From positions 1 to 53,463 of the forward strand of contig JAUSID010000199.1 in assembly GCA_030648295.1 (NCBI GenBank): a stretch of 53,463 nucleotides of DNA, given 5' to 3'. Position 1 is the first letter of the stretch; each line of letters opens with the position of its first letter. The DNA is from Opitutaceae bacterium (GTDB lineage Bacteria; Verrucomicrobiota; Verrucomicrobiia; Opitutales; Opitutaceae). The notes under the pieces are model-generated. The model searched no databases. It saw only the letters and a list, made by a program, of their open reading frames with translations, and was not told the DNA's origin. Of this stretch, positions 7,935 through 16,738 are shown in pieces. The position numbers and the translations under genes are program-made.

Positions 7935-7936
7935 AG

Positions 7937-10900
7937 ATGCTCTCGTTCGTCATTCGAAACACGTTCCTCACGCTCGCTGCCGCGCTCGCGCTCGCCGTGG
8001 CCGGATTCTGGGCGTGGCGCCACGTGCCGGTCGATGCCATCCCGGACTTGAGCGACAACCAGGTCATCGTCTGGGCGGAGTGGCCGGGCAAGAGCCCGCA
8101 GGATATGGATAACCAGGTCACGTCGCGCCTCGCGCGTGAGTTGCAAGGGCTGCCCGGCGTGCTGACCGTGCGCGGGATGTCGCTCTATGGCGCGAGCTAC
8201 ATCTACGTCATCTTCGAGGAGAATCGCGATCTCTACGACTGCCGGACCCGTGTGCTCGAACGGCTCTCGCAGTTGCAGGGGATTCTGCCCGCCGGCGTGA
8301 ATCCACGGCTCGGCCCGGATGCAACCGCGATGGGGCAGGTCTATGCGTTCACGTTGCAGGGGCCGCCCGACATCGAGAAGAAACGATTCATCCTCGATCA
8401 AGTCGTCGTGCCGGCGTTGCGCGCCGTGCCGGGTGTCGCCGAAGTGGCGCCGGCGGGCGGCGTGGTTCGCGAATACCAGATTGACGTCGATCCGACGCGG
8501 ATCGAGGAGCAGGGCATCACGCTCGAGATGCTGATGATGGCAGTGCAGCAGGCCGGCCGCGATGTCGGCGCGATGAGCGTCGAGCAGTCAGGAGTCGAAA
8601 CAATGATTCGCGGCGTGGGTTTCATCCGCTCGGTCGAAGACGTGGAGAATATCGTTATCCGCGGCGACCGGATGAAGGGCGCGGGGCTGCGCCTCGGCGA
8701 CATCGCCGGCGTGCGGCTCGGCGGACAGTTCCGGCAGGGATTGCTTGCCGACGGCTACCAGGAACACGTTGGCGCCATCATCGGCATGCGCGTGCAGGAG
8801 GATCCGAAGACGGTCATCAACGCGGTCAAGGAGCGGCTGATGGCGCTCGCGCCCACGCTGGCGCGCGAAAAACTCAGCACCGTTTCATTCTACGATCGTT
8901 CGCAGCTCATCCGCGAGACGACGGCCACGGTGACGGCGACCCTGCAGGAGGCGGTCATCACCACGGTCGTTGTCGTGGTCGCGTTTCTATTGCACGTCCG
9001 CGCGAGCCTGGTGGTGGCGGTGAGCCTGCCGCTCGGCATGCTCTTCACGTTTCTGGTCATGCGACTGGTCGGGGTCGGCGCCAACATCATGAGCCTGGCG
9101 GGCATCGCGATCGCAATCGGGGTGATGGTCGATTTCGGGATCATCATGACCGAAAACATCACGCAGCACCTCGTGGATCTGCAGGAGAAGTGCAAGCGCG
9201 AGGGGCGGCCGATGCCGACCTCGCCGTTCAATCCTGAAATTACGGATACGGTCGTGCGGGCGGCGCAGGAAGTCGCGCGTCCGCTGCTCACATCGGCGGC
9301 GACGACGGTCATCGGGTTCCTGCCCATCTTCGCCTTGAGCGATCAGGCCGGCCGGCTGTTCGAGCCGCTCGCGCTGACGAAGTCCCTCGCGATCAGTGGC
9401 GCGGTGCTTTTCGGCACGCTGCTGGTGCCGGTGCTGTGCCGGCTGCTGCTGCCGCCGTGGCATGTGCGCAAGCCGGTGCTGCTGGCGCTGGCCGGCATTG
9501 CGGCGGGCGTCGCGTTCGGCTGGTTCATCCGCGACGGCTGGTCGATGCCAATGGAATACGGCCGGTGGACGCTGGCGGTTCCCGGCTGGCTGTTCGCGCC
9601 CCTGTTCGCGGCGCTCGTCGCGTCAGCGATCTGGCGGATTGGCCGGGAACGGCTCGTCAATTACGAGGAGAACCCGGTGAGCCACGCGATCCATGTCGCC
9701 TACGAATGGGCGTATGAGCGGATTCAGCGGCACAAGGTTGTTTTCACGATCGCCATCGCGTCGATGGCGCTGGGCGGCTACCTGCTGGGCGCGGGCTGGC
9801 AAACGCTGAGCTGGCCGCTGCGCAAGGTGTTCGCCGCGGCCGGCGCCAATCTTTCACACACCACGCTCGATCAAACGATGACGCGGATTTTCCCTGGCGT
9901 CGGCTCGAGTTTCCTGCCGCCGCTCGATGAAGGCAGCCTGCTCTTCATGCCGTCGATACCGGCTACGGGCGGACTCGGCGAGACCCAGCGGATCATGCTC
10001 GCCCAGAACCGGCTGATCGAATCCATCCCGGAGGTTGCCCGCGTAATGGGAAAGATGGGACGCGCGGAAACCGCGCTCGATCCCGCGCCGATCGGCATGA
10101 TCGAAACGATCGTGCTGCTGAAGCCCTACGCCGAGTGGCCGGTGCACGAAATCACCGGCCCCGACGGCAAGGTGGAGCACCGGCCGCGGACGCTTTCGGA
10201 AGTGCGCGCCGCCCTTGCGGCCGTCTCGGAAATCCCGGGCGTCGCGCCCAGTTGGCTGCAACCGATCGAGACGCGTGTGGTCATGCTCTCGACCGGCATC
10301 CGGAGCCTGATCGCCCTGCAGATTCTCGGGGACGACGGCGACGCGCTGGAGCGCTTCGCGGAAGCCGCGGAAAAGGTCATCCAACCCACGCCCGGTGCGG
10401 TTGACGTGCAGATGCAGCGTGAAGGCGGCAAGCCCTACGCTGAAATCCGGCTCGATCCCGCGAAACTCGCGCGCTTCGGCCTGAGCAACGAGCAGGTCAT
10501 GCGCTCGGTCGAAACCGCGCTCGGGGGCATGGCGACGACCTATTCCGTCGAAGGGGCGCTGCGCTATCCCGTTCGGATCCGTTATCTGCGCGAGCGGCGC
10601 GACGACCCGGATGAACTGTTGCAACTCCAGGTTCCCGCGGCGACGGGACACGGCGCGATACCGCTCACAAATCTGCTGGCGATTCCGACGGTGCACATCC
10701 TCGAGTTCGCGGAGAGCGCGCCCGATGCGGTGGCGATGAGCGCCCGGCTGCCGCTCGCGCACCAGCGCAATTTCACGATTCTCAGTCCGCGCCGCGCGGA
10801 GCTCACAATTCCCGCCGCCGATCGCCTTCCCTCCGAAATCACGAACGCCACGGCGGCGAACCAGATGCGGATCGTCGGGACCCGGCCAAGCGAGGCCGGG

Positions 10901-11671
10901 CTCACCTACACCATCGGTCCGATGGCGATTCGATCCGAAGGCGGAAAGCGTACGCAATACGTCCTCCTGAACGCGCGCGGTCGCGGCGAGGTCGAGGTTG
11001 TCCGCGACGCGGAGGCCCGGCTCCGGGCCGCGCTGGACGCAGGCCGCCTCGAATTGCCCGCGGGCGCGACGTATCGCTGGGTCGGCCGATACGAGCAGAA
11101 AATCAAGGCCGACAAGACGCTGCGCGGAATCATTGCCCTTTCGATGCTCGTGATGGTGATTTTGATCTACATCGGCACGCGGTCGTGGCTGATCACGAGC
11201 ATCATCATCCTGGCGAACGCCACCGTGACCACGGCGGGCGGCTTCTTCTTCGTCTGGCTCTGGGGAGTGGAAATGACGACCGCGGTCGTGGTCGGGTTCC
11301 TCGTCCTGCTCGGCGTGATGTTCAACGACGGCATCCTGCTCGGCACATACATTCAGGAGCAGTTCAAGACGCATCCCGGCACGGTGGATGAAGTGCACCG
11401 GCGGGTTTTCCTGGCGGGGCTGCGCCGGCGCCGTCCCGCAATCATGACCAATGCCACGGCCATGCTGTCACTGATTCCCGTGCTATGGTCGACTGGCCGC
11501 GGATCGGAACTCATGGTGCCGATGGTGCTGCCGGTCGTGGGCGGAATGGTTTTTGACATCGTTTCGCTCTTTTCGGTCCCGGTGTTCTTCACCTGGTATT
11601 GGGAACGGCGGCTGGCCCGCGAAGCCGCGGCGGCCGCCAGCATGGCTCAGCCGGCGCCTTCCCCCGGTTGA
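7937..11671 (+). CDS. Heavy-metal RND efflux pump, CusA/CzcA family
   Basis: A 1244-residue inner-membrane proton-driven pump, about 200 residues longer than usual for CusA. Family marks in order are an N-terminal helix, DAIPDLSDNQVIVWAEWPG, the TM4 relay motif in IGVMVDFGIIMTENI (Asp and Glu as in CusA), PPLDEGSLLFMPSIPATGG, and MGKMGRAETALDPAP. The Met residues of the CusA central site lie in these last two segments, suggesting Cu(I)/Ag(I). Extra length sits between the first membrane bundle and the second porter half (about residues 510-640, with added hydrophobic segments) and in the second porter half (about 920-1010). It is the core of the tripartite efflux system. Confidence 0.94.
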   Translation: MLSFVIRNTFLTLAAALALAVAGFWAWRHVPVDAIPDLSDNQVIVWAEWPGKSPQDMDNQVTSRLARELQGLPGVLTVRGMSLYGASYIYVIFEENRDLYDCRTRVLERLSQLQGILPAGVNPRLGPDATAMGQVYAFTLQGPPDIEKKRFILDQVVVPALRAVPGVAEVAPAGGVVREYQIDVDPTRIEEQGITLEMLMMAVQQAGRDVGAMSVEQSGVETMIRGVGFIRSVEDVENIVIRGDRMKGAGLRLGDIAGVRLGGQFRQGLLADGYQEHVGAIIGMRVQEDPKTVINAVKERLMALAPTLAREKLSTVSFYDRSQLIRETTATVTATLQEAVITTVVVVVAFLLHVRASLVVAVSLPLGMLFTFLVMRLVGVGANIMSLAGIAIAIGVMVDFGIIMTENITQHLVDLQEKCKREGRPMPTSPFNPEITDTVVRAAQEVARPLLTSAATTVIGFLPIFALSDQAGRLFEPLALTKSLAISGAVLFGTLLVPVLCRLLLPPWHVRKPVLLALAGIAAGVAFGWFIRDGWSMPMEYGRWTLAVPGWLFAPLFAALVASAIWRIGRERLVNYEENPVSHAIHVAYEWAYERIQRHKVVFTIAIASMALGGYLLGAGWQTLSWPLRKVFAAAGANLSHTTLDQTMTRIFPGVGSSFLPPLDEGSLLFMPSIPATGGLGETQRIMLAQNRLIESIPEVARVMGKMGRAETALDPAPIGMIETIVLLKPYAEWPVHEITGPDGKVEHRPRTLSEVRAALAAVSEIPGVAPSWLQPIETRVVMLSTGIRSLIALQILGDDGDALERFAEAAEKVIQPTPGAVDVQMQREGGKPYAEIRLDPAKLARFGLSNEQVMRSVETALGGMATTYSVEGALRYPVRIRYLRERRDDPDELLQLQVPAATGHGAIPLTNLLAIPTVHILEFAESAPDAVAMSARLPLAHQRNFTILSPRRAELTIPAADRLPSEITNATAANQMRIVGTRPSEAGLTYTIGPMAIRSEGGKRTQYVLLNARGRGEVEVVRDAEARLRAALDAGRLELPAGATYRWVGRYEQKIKADKTLRGIIALSMLVMVILIYIGTRSWLITSIIILANATVTTAGGFFFVWLWGVEMTTAVVVGFLVLLGVMFNDGILLGTYIQEQFKTHPGTVDEVHRRVFLAGLRRRRPAIMTNATAMLSLIPVLWSTGRGSELMVPMVLPVVGGMVFDIVSLFSVPVFFTWYWERRLAREAAAAASMAQPAPSPG

Positions 11672-11707
11672 CTCGATCAGCGTTTGCGGAATCTGTTTCC
11701 CACCCAC

Positions 11708-12889
11708 ATGACATCATTCCCCATTGGTTCCCGCATGCGGTGCGGGTTGATCTTCGGCTTGTTTGCGACGACCGCGGCTCTTGCGCAGTCGCCCCGCCGG
11801 GGTGTCACGGATATCTCTGGTGCCGGGCAGCCGCAACTCGCCGTTGGCTCCGATGGTCGGGTCTGGCTCGCGTATGGCCGCGTCTCCGCGGCGGCCACGC
11901 CACCGGCGCAGGACGGGGGCAGCCACAAGCCGCCCGCCGGGCATGGGCATGGCGCCGCGCGTTCGCGACCCGAAGGCGAAATTTTCGTCGCGTGTTCGGA
12001 CGATGGCGGCGCCACGTTTTCTCCCGCGACCAGAGTCGCCATCGTGCCGAACCTGATGCTCGGGATGCGGCGTGGTCCGCGGATCGCCGCACACGGGAAT
12101 CGGCTGACGGTTACGGTGGTCGGGAGCGAGCTCCACGCGTTTCACTCCGCTAATGGCGGGAAGTCGTGGACCGGCCCGAAGGCGATCAACGACGTTCCGG
12201 GCTCCGCGCGCGAGGGGTTGCACGACCTTGCGGCTGGCCCGGCGGGAAAAACCTTCGTGACCTGGCTCGATCTCCGGAACGGTAAGATGGAACTCTGGGG
12301 CGCCGAATCGAAAGACGGCGGCGCGACGTGGGGCGCGAACCAGCAGGTTTACCGTTCGCCGGACAAATCGATCTGCGAATGCTGTCATCCGAACGCGCTG
12401 TATGATGCGGAGGGCAACCTCGCGGTCATGTGGCGCAATTCCATCGAAGGCTTGCGTGACATGTGGATTAGCACGCGGCCAAACGGGGCCCGGGGATTCA
12501 CACCCGCGAAAAAACTCGGCGAAGGCTCGTGGACCTTGAATGCGTGCCCGATGGATGGCGGGGAGATCGTCGCGCTTGGCCGCGGAAAATTCGGCGCAGT
12601 GTGGATGCGCGCGGGCGAGGTTTTCTATTCCGAGCCGGGTGGTCGCGAAGCCAACCTGGGCAAGGGCAAGCAACCGGTCGCGCTGCTCGCCGGCCGGCAG
12701 CCGCTCGTTGTCTGGCAGCAAGGATCGGATCTCGTGTCGACGCGCATCGGCGAAAAAACCGCTCCCGAAAAGCGCGCGAAGGACGCGCGGTTCGCGGTGA
12801 TGGTCCCGGTCACCGGCGGCGGTGGCGCCGTGCTCGCCTACGAGCAGGGCCCGCAGAAAAATCCGCACGTCGTCGTCGAGCGGCTCTAG
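11708..12889 (+). CDS. Secreted Asp-box (sialidase-fold) propeller protein in metal operon
   Basis: A 393-residue exported protein with a signal peptide ending near AALAQ. Starts at 11684, 11708 and 11735 are all possible; 11708 gives a standard signal peptide. Asp-box motifs (S-x-D/N-G-G-x-x-W/F) appear as SDDGGATF, SANGGKSW and SKDGGATW, the mark of six-bladed sialidase-type propellers. An unusual ICECCHP cluster lies mid-protein, and an HGHG-containing loop near the start could bind metal. The operon position and CECCH motif suggest a metal-linked role rather than sialic acid cleavage. No catalytic sialidase residues can be assigned with confidence. Confidence 0.75.
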   Translation: MTSFPIGSRMRCGLIFGLFATTAALAQSPRRGVTDISGAGQPQLAVGSDGRVWLAYGRVSAAATPPAQDGGSHKPPAGHGHGAARSRPEGEIFVACSDDGGATFSPATRVAIVPNLMLGMRRGPRIAAHGNRLTVTVVGSELHAFHSANGGKSWTGPKAINDVPGSAREGLHDLAAGPAGKTFVTWLDLRNGKMELWGAESKDGGATWGANQQVYRSPDKSICECCHPNALYDAEGNLAVMWRNSIEGLRDMWISTRPNGARGFTPAKKLGEGSWTLNACPMDGGEIVALGRGKFGAVWMRAGEVFYSEPGGREANLGKGKQPVALLAGRQPLVVWQQGSDLVSTRIGEKTAPEKRAKDARFAVMVPVTGGGGAVLAYEQGPQKNPHVVVERL

Positions 12890-13083
12890 GAAATCGCGCG
12901 CGGCGCGGTCGCGTGCGCGCGACGAAGTGAGCTCGACTGCTGGTGCGCAGCTGCGGCCCTGAGCAAAATCCGCGCGATTTCCGGCAACGGGTGCGCACGG
13001 GATTTGGAGGGGGAGGGAGGGTCCGAGGTGTAGTGCATGTGGCGGCATTCACGCCGCGCTCTGGAGACCCAAATTCATGTAAC

Positions 13084-13443
13084 ATGAAAACGAAATCCCC
13101 CCGTCGTGTCCGTTCCGCTCTCGTCGCCATCCTCGCCGCGGGAGCTTTCACTGCCACACTCCTGGCCGGTCCCGGCCCCCAGTACTGGAATAAATCGCCG
13201 GCGCCAGCTCCTGCCGCCAAGCCGCATCCCGCGACCACGGAAAAATGCCCGGACTGCAAGACTACGACGCGCTGGGTGATTGGCGACCGTGGACCCGCCG
13301 GCAAAGGCGTTGCCGGCGCTTCAATCGCGGGTAAAACGCACGAATGCAAGGGCTGCGCCGGTGTGAAGGTCGCGGAGAAAGGCAAGGTGCAGGACACGAT
13401 GGTGCACAGTCAGAAGTGCAATCCGCTCTTGTGCTGCAAGTGA
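13084..13443 (+). CDS. Small secreted Cys-rich protein
   Basis: A 119-residue exported protein. I chose the ATG at 13084 because it opens on a basic n-region and hydrophobic core (RSALVAILAAGAFTATLLAG). The mature part carries two CxxC pairs, Cys55/Cys58 (CPDC) and Cys88/Cys91 (CKGC), and a C-terminal Cys112, Cys117, Cys118 group ending KCNPLLCCK. It looks like a zinc-ribbon-like or metal-chelating protein and follows the efflux operon by about 190 bp. Whether it is co-transcribed is unknown. No homologue recognised. Confidence 0.6.
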   Translation: MKTKSPRRVRSALVAILAAGAFTATLLAGPGPQYWNKSPAPAPAAKPHPATTEKCPDCKTTTRWVIGDRGPAGKGVAGASIAGKTHECKGCAGVKVAEKGKVQDTMVHSQKCNPLLCCK

Positions 13444-13526
13444 GCGGGGGCGGAACGCTGCTACTGCCGCGGCGGGCGGCCGTCGCCCCGCCGGTCCTAA
13501 TCTCGGCGGCTTCGCTGGACACGCGA

Positions 13527-13748
13527 TTAGGTTCGGCCGCTGCGAAGCGGTCTTAGAAACTGCACGACGCGAAACGTCTCGCGAAATCCGACGGCGCGAC
13601 GGGCGGCGATGCCCGCCGCATTGTCGAGTTCGGCATCGCTGGCTAGATCCACCCCGCCGTGCTGCCGCGCCCACTCGCGTCGCTCTGCCGCTTTGATCGC
13701 GCGGATCGTCGCTGATGCACGGTCACACCTACTCGATGCCTTTGCCAA
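13527..13748 (-). CDS. Possible small protein or gene remnant
   Basis: A 73-codon reading frame whose central part (TIRAIKAAERREWARQHGG, then VDLASDAELDNAAGIAARR) has protein-like residue usage, unlike most frames here. It runs past the stop of the signal peptidase fragment on the same strand. The first dozen residues overlap that fragment, so the true start may be lost. Nothing recognised; it could be a decayed gene. Confidence 0.25.
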   Translation of the reverse strand: MAKASSRCDRASATIRAIKAAERREWARQHGGVDLASDAELDNAAGIAARRAVGFRETFRVVQFLRPLRSGRT

Positions 13749-13965
13749 AGCGTCGAAACCGCGGCGCCAGCCACCGATCGGGATCCGCGGAAACGAAAGT
13801 CGACGTTGCCTCGCCCATCACGTCGGCGCGGGCCACGAACCCGAAGAAGCGCGAGTCGCGGCTGTTGTCGCGGTTGTCGCCCAAGACGAATAATTTGTCC
13901 TGCGGCACGCGCACGGGTCCGAAGTTCCGCCCCGCCGGAACACCATGGTGGGGAAGCCCGGTGCG
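13729..13965 (-). pseudogene. Signal peptidase I C-terminal fragment (5'-truncated)
   Basis: The minus strand codes about 77 residues matching the conserved C-terminal end of LepB: VRVPQDKLFVLGDNRDNSRD, then SRFFGFVARADVMGEA, ending RRFGKGIE and TAG. GDNRDNSxDSRxxG is the box E signature. The N-terminal membrane anchor and the catalytic Ser and Lys boxes are absent, because upstream sequence in this frame does not resemble LepB and deoC starts divergently at 14098. The fragment cannot be an active peptidase. It is probably the leftover of a deletion or rearrangement. Confidence 0.8.
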
Positions 13966-14097
13966 ACAGACGCCAGCCGAGGAAGTTGCGAGAATCTCGC
14001 GTCGCGGAACCAACGGGTGAGAAGATTTGCACCCACCCGCGCCGAAAAATCGAAAATTAGGTTTTCGCGGCGCGAAAACCTCACGATAGTCGCGGCC

Positions 14098-15036
14098 ATG
14101 GTCGCCAAGTCTCCTGCCATTGCATTTCGCCGGCTGTTCGACGAGGTGGGAACCGTCGATCAAATCGGGGTCGAGGAACGCGTCGCGAAGTTTACGACCC
14201 GATCGATCAAGAAGGCGTCGAAGATCTGGGGGCTGAAAAAAGCCGTTTCGATGGTCGACCTGACGACGCTCGAGGGCAAGGACACCCCCGGCAAGGTCGC
14301 ATCGCTTTGCCAGAAGGCGCTGCAGCCACACGACGATCCCGGCATCCCGACCGTCGCGGCCGTGTGCGTTTATCCCTCGATGGTCCGGCATGCGCGGAAG
14401 CACGTCGCCGACAGCGCGGTCAAGGTCGCGTCGGTGGCAACGGCGTTTCCCAGCGGACAGGCGCCGTTGAAAACCCGGCTCGGCGAGGTGCGGGCCGCGG
14501 TGCAGGACGGCGCGGACGAAATCGACATGGTCATCAACCGCGGTGCATTTCTGGCCGGCGACTTCAGCCGCGTGGAAGACGAGATCGCGGCGGTCGTCGA
14601 GGCCTGCGGCGTCGCTGCGCTCAAGGTGATTCTCGAGGTGAGCGAACTCGAGACCTTCGACAACATCCGCGCCGCCTCGTTCGTCGCGATGGGCGTGCTG
14701 CGCGAAGGCGATTTCATCAAGACGAGCACGGGCAAGACGTCGCTCAATGCCACGCTGGGAAACAACCAGGTGATGCTCGAGGCGATTCGTGATTTCTACC
14801 TGGATACCGGCATCGCGATTGGGATGAAGCCCGCCGGTGGCATTCGCACGGCCAAGCAGGCGCTCCAGTTCCTCATCGCGGTGAAGGAGACGCTCGGTGA
14901 CGCGTGGTTGACGAACGAGCGATACCGGTTTGGCGCCAGCTCGCTGCTCAACGATCTCCTGCGCCAGCTCGAAAAAGAGAAGTCCGGCTCCTACCAGGCG
15001 CCGTATTATTTCAGCGAAGCGGCGGAGAGCTACTGA
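14098..15036 (+). CDS. deoC: Deoxyribose-phosphate aldolase
   Basis: A 312-residue class I aldolase that splits 2-deoxyribose-5-phosphate into glyceraldehyde-3-phosphate and acetaldehyde. The Schiff-base lysine is Lys208 in DFIKTSTGK. The partner lysine is Lys244 in GMKPAGGIRT, and the catalytic Asp is Asp143 in DEIDMVI. The C-terminal RFGASSLL segment for the phosphate site is present. I chose the start at 14098; the longer frame from 13945 overlaps the signal peptidase remnant and adds unrelated residues. It heads a gene set with an ALDH (79-nt gap) that would oxidise the acetaldehyde. The N-terminus is about 50 residues longer than E. coli DeoC. Confidence 0.95.
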   Translation: MVAKSPAIAFRRLFDEVGTVDQIGVEERVAKFTTRSIKKASKIWGLKKAVSMVDLTTLEGKDTPGKVASLCQKALQPHDDPGIPTVAAVCVYPSMVRHARKHVADSAVKVASVATAFPSGQAPLKTRLGEVRAAVQDGADEIDMVINRGAFLAGDFSRVEDEIAAVVEACGVAALKVILEVSELETFDNIRAASFVAMGVLREGDFIKTSTGKTSLNATLGNNQVMLEAIRDFYLDTGIAIGMKPAGGIRTAKQALQFLIAVKETLGDAWLTNERYRFGASSLLNDLLRQLEKEKSGSYQAPYYFSEAAESY

Positions 15037-15114
15037 CGCCGATGAAGCCGGCATCATTATTCAACCCGAGTTTTGGAACTGACTCATCCGCGTGATTCGC
15101 AGGCCACAAACCCC

Positions 15115-16626
15115 ATGCCTTCATTAGCCGCCAAAAAATCGACCCGCACCCCGGCGCGTTCAGGCCGGCCCGCGCCCGAACTTATCTTTGGCGACTTGTG
15201 GGAGTTCGATCCGGCCCCGGAGACGGCGGATCCCAAGCTCAAGAGCCGCTACGATCTGTTCATCGACGGCCAATTCGTCGCGCCGAAGAGCGGCCGGTAT
15301 TTCGATACCATCAATCCGGCCAACGAGCGGAAGCTCGCCGAGATCGCGCTGGCGGGCCGAGACGATGTCGATGCGGCCTATCAGGCGGCGCAGCGGGCGT
15401 TCGACACGACGTGGGGGCGGATGCCGGGCCGCGAGCGGGCAAAATATATTTTCAGGATCGCACGGCTGCTTCAGGATCGGGCGCGGGAATTCGCGGTGGC
15501 CGAAACCCTCGATGGCGGAAAACCGATCAAAGAGTCGCGCGACTTCGATGTGCCAATGACCGCCGCGCATTTCTTCTACCACGCCGGCTGGGCGGACAAG
15601 CTGGAGTATGTGGCGCCGGGGCATCGCGTCGCGCCGCTCGGCGTCGTCGGCCAGGTGATTCCGTGGAATTTCCCGCTCCTGATGCTGGCCTGGAAAATCG
15701 CGCCCGCGCTCGCGATGGGCAACACGGTCGTGCTGAAGCCGGCCGAGACGACTTCGATCACGGCGTTGAAGCTGGCGGAGATTTTGCAGGACGCGGAGCT
15801 GCCACCCGGCGTCGTGAATTTTGTCAGCGGCGCGGGCGAGACGGGCGCCGCCGTGATGTCGCACCCGACGCCGGTGAAGATCGCGTTCACCGGCTCGACC
15901 GAGGTCGGCAAGATCATCATGCGATCGCTGGCCGGGACGGAGAAGAAGATGACGATGGAACTCGGCGGCAAGGCGGCGAACGTCGTGTTCGACGACGCGC
16001 CCATCGACCAGGCGGTCGAGGGCATCGTGAACGGAATCTTTTTCAACCAGGGCCACGTCTGTTGCGCGGGTTCGCGGCTGCTGGTCCACGAGCCGATCGC
16101 GGATCTCGTGCTCGCTAAACTGAAGAACCGGTTGAAGGTCCTGCGCGTTGGGGACCCGATGGACAAGAACACCGACATCGGCGCGATCAACTCGAAGCCG
16201 CAGCTCCAGAAAATCCAGGAGCTGGTGGAAAGCGGCGTGAAGGACGGAGCGGAGATGTTCCAGCCGGCCTGCCGGCTACCGTCCAAGGGGTATTATTTCC
16301 GGCCGACGATTTTCAGCGGCGTGACCATGAGCCATCGGATTGCGCGCGAGGAAATCTTCGGGCCCGTGCTCAGCATGCTCACGTTTCGGACCGTCGACGA
16401 GGCGATCGAAAAAGCGAACAACACCGCCTACGGGCTGAGCGCCGGCGTGTGGACCGACAAGGGCTCGCGCATCCTGAAGATGTCGACCGAGCTCAAGGCC
16501 GGTGTCGTCTGGGCCAACACGTACAACAAATTCGATCCGACGTCTCCGTTCGGCGGCTACAAGGAATCCGGCTTCGGCCGTGAAGGCGGCCGCCAGGGCC
16601 TGCTCGACTACGCGAAACTGATTTGA
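15115..16626 (+). CDS. Aldehyde dehydrogenase, ALDH16-like catalytic subunit
   Basis: A 504-residue NAD(P)-dependent ALDH. Landmarks are GVVGQVIPWNFPLLMLAWK (cofactor entry), FTGSTEVGKIIM (Rossmann loop), the general-base Glu282 in MELGGK and the nucleophile Cys316 in NQGHVCCAGSR. The C-terminal FGGYKESGFGREGG is intact. I used the 15115 start, since the upstream MELTHPRDSQ residues look non-native. The N-terminal 40 residues are basic and Pro-rich, beyond the usual ALDH start. With DeoC upstream and the inactive-looking ALDH partner downstream, the substrate is probably acetaldehyde or another aldehyde from deoxyribose breakdown. Confidence 0.93.
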   Translation: MPSLAAKKSTRTPARSGRPAPELIFGDLWEFDPAPETADPKLKSRYDLFIDGQFVAPKSGRYFDTINPANERKLAEIALAGRDDVDAAYQAAQRAFDTTWGRMPGRERAKYIFRIARLLQDRAREFAVAETLDGGKPIKESRDFDVPMTAAHFFYHAGWADKLEYVAPGHRVAPLGVVGQVIPWNFPLLMLAWKIAPALAMGNTVVLKPAETTSITALKLAEILQDAELPPGVVNFVSGAGETGAAVMSHPTPVKIAFTGSTEVGKIIMRSLAGTEKKMTMELGGKAANVVFDDAPIDQAVEGIVNGIFFNQGHVCCAGSRLLVHEPIADLVLAKLKNRLKVLRVGDPMDKNTDIGAINSKPQLQKIQELVESGVKDGAEMFQPACRLPSKGYYFRPTIFSGVTMSHRIAREEIFGPVLSMLTFRTVDEAIEKANNTAYGLSAGVWTDKGSRILKMSTELKAGVVWANTYNKFDPTSPFGGYKESGFGREGGRQGLLDYAKLI

Positions 16627-16644
16627 GCCAAACGCAGCGCTGCC

Positions 16645-16718
16645 AAACGGCAGAAATAAGAAACCCAGCAACGAACGGCATAAAGTCAGGTTTTCACTGT
16701 TTCTTCTTTCTGCCGTTT
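16645..16718. repeat. Inverted repeat in the spacer between the two ALDH genes
   Basis: Arms at 16645-16664 and 16699-16718 share AAACGGCAGAA / TTCTGCCGTTT and AGAAAC / GTTTCT with small internal mismatches, around a 34-nt loop. A further TTCTTCTTT run follows. It could attenuate the second gene relative to the first or stabilise the upstream mRNA. Confidence 0.6.
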
Positions 16719-16738
16719 CTTCTTTGCCCGACTTTTCC

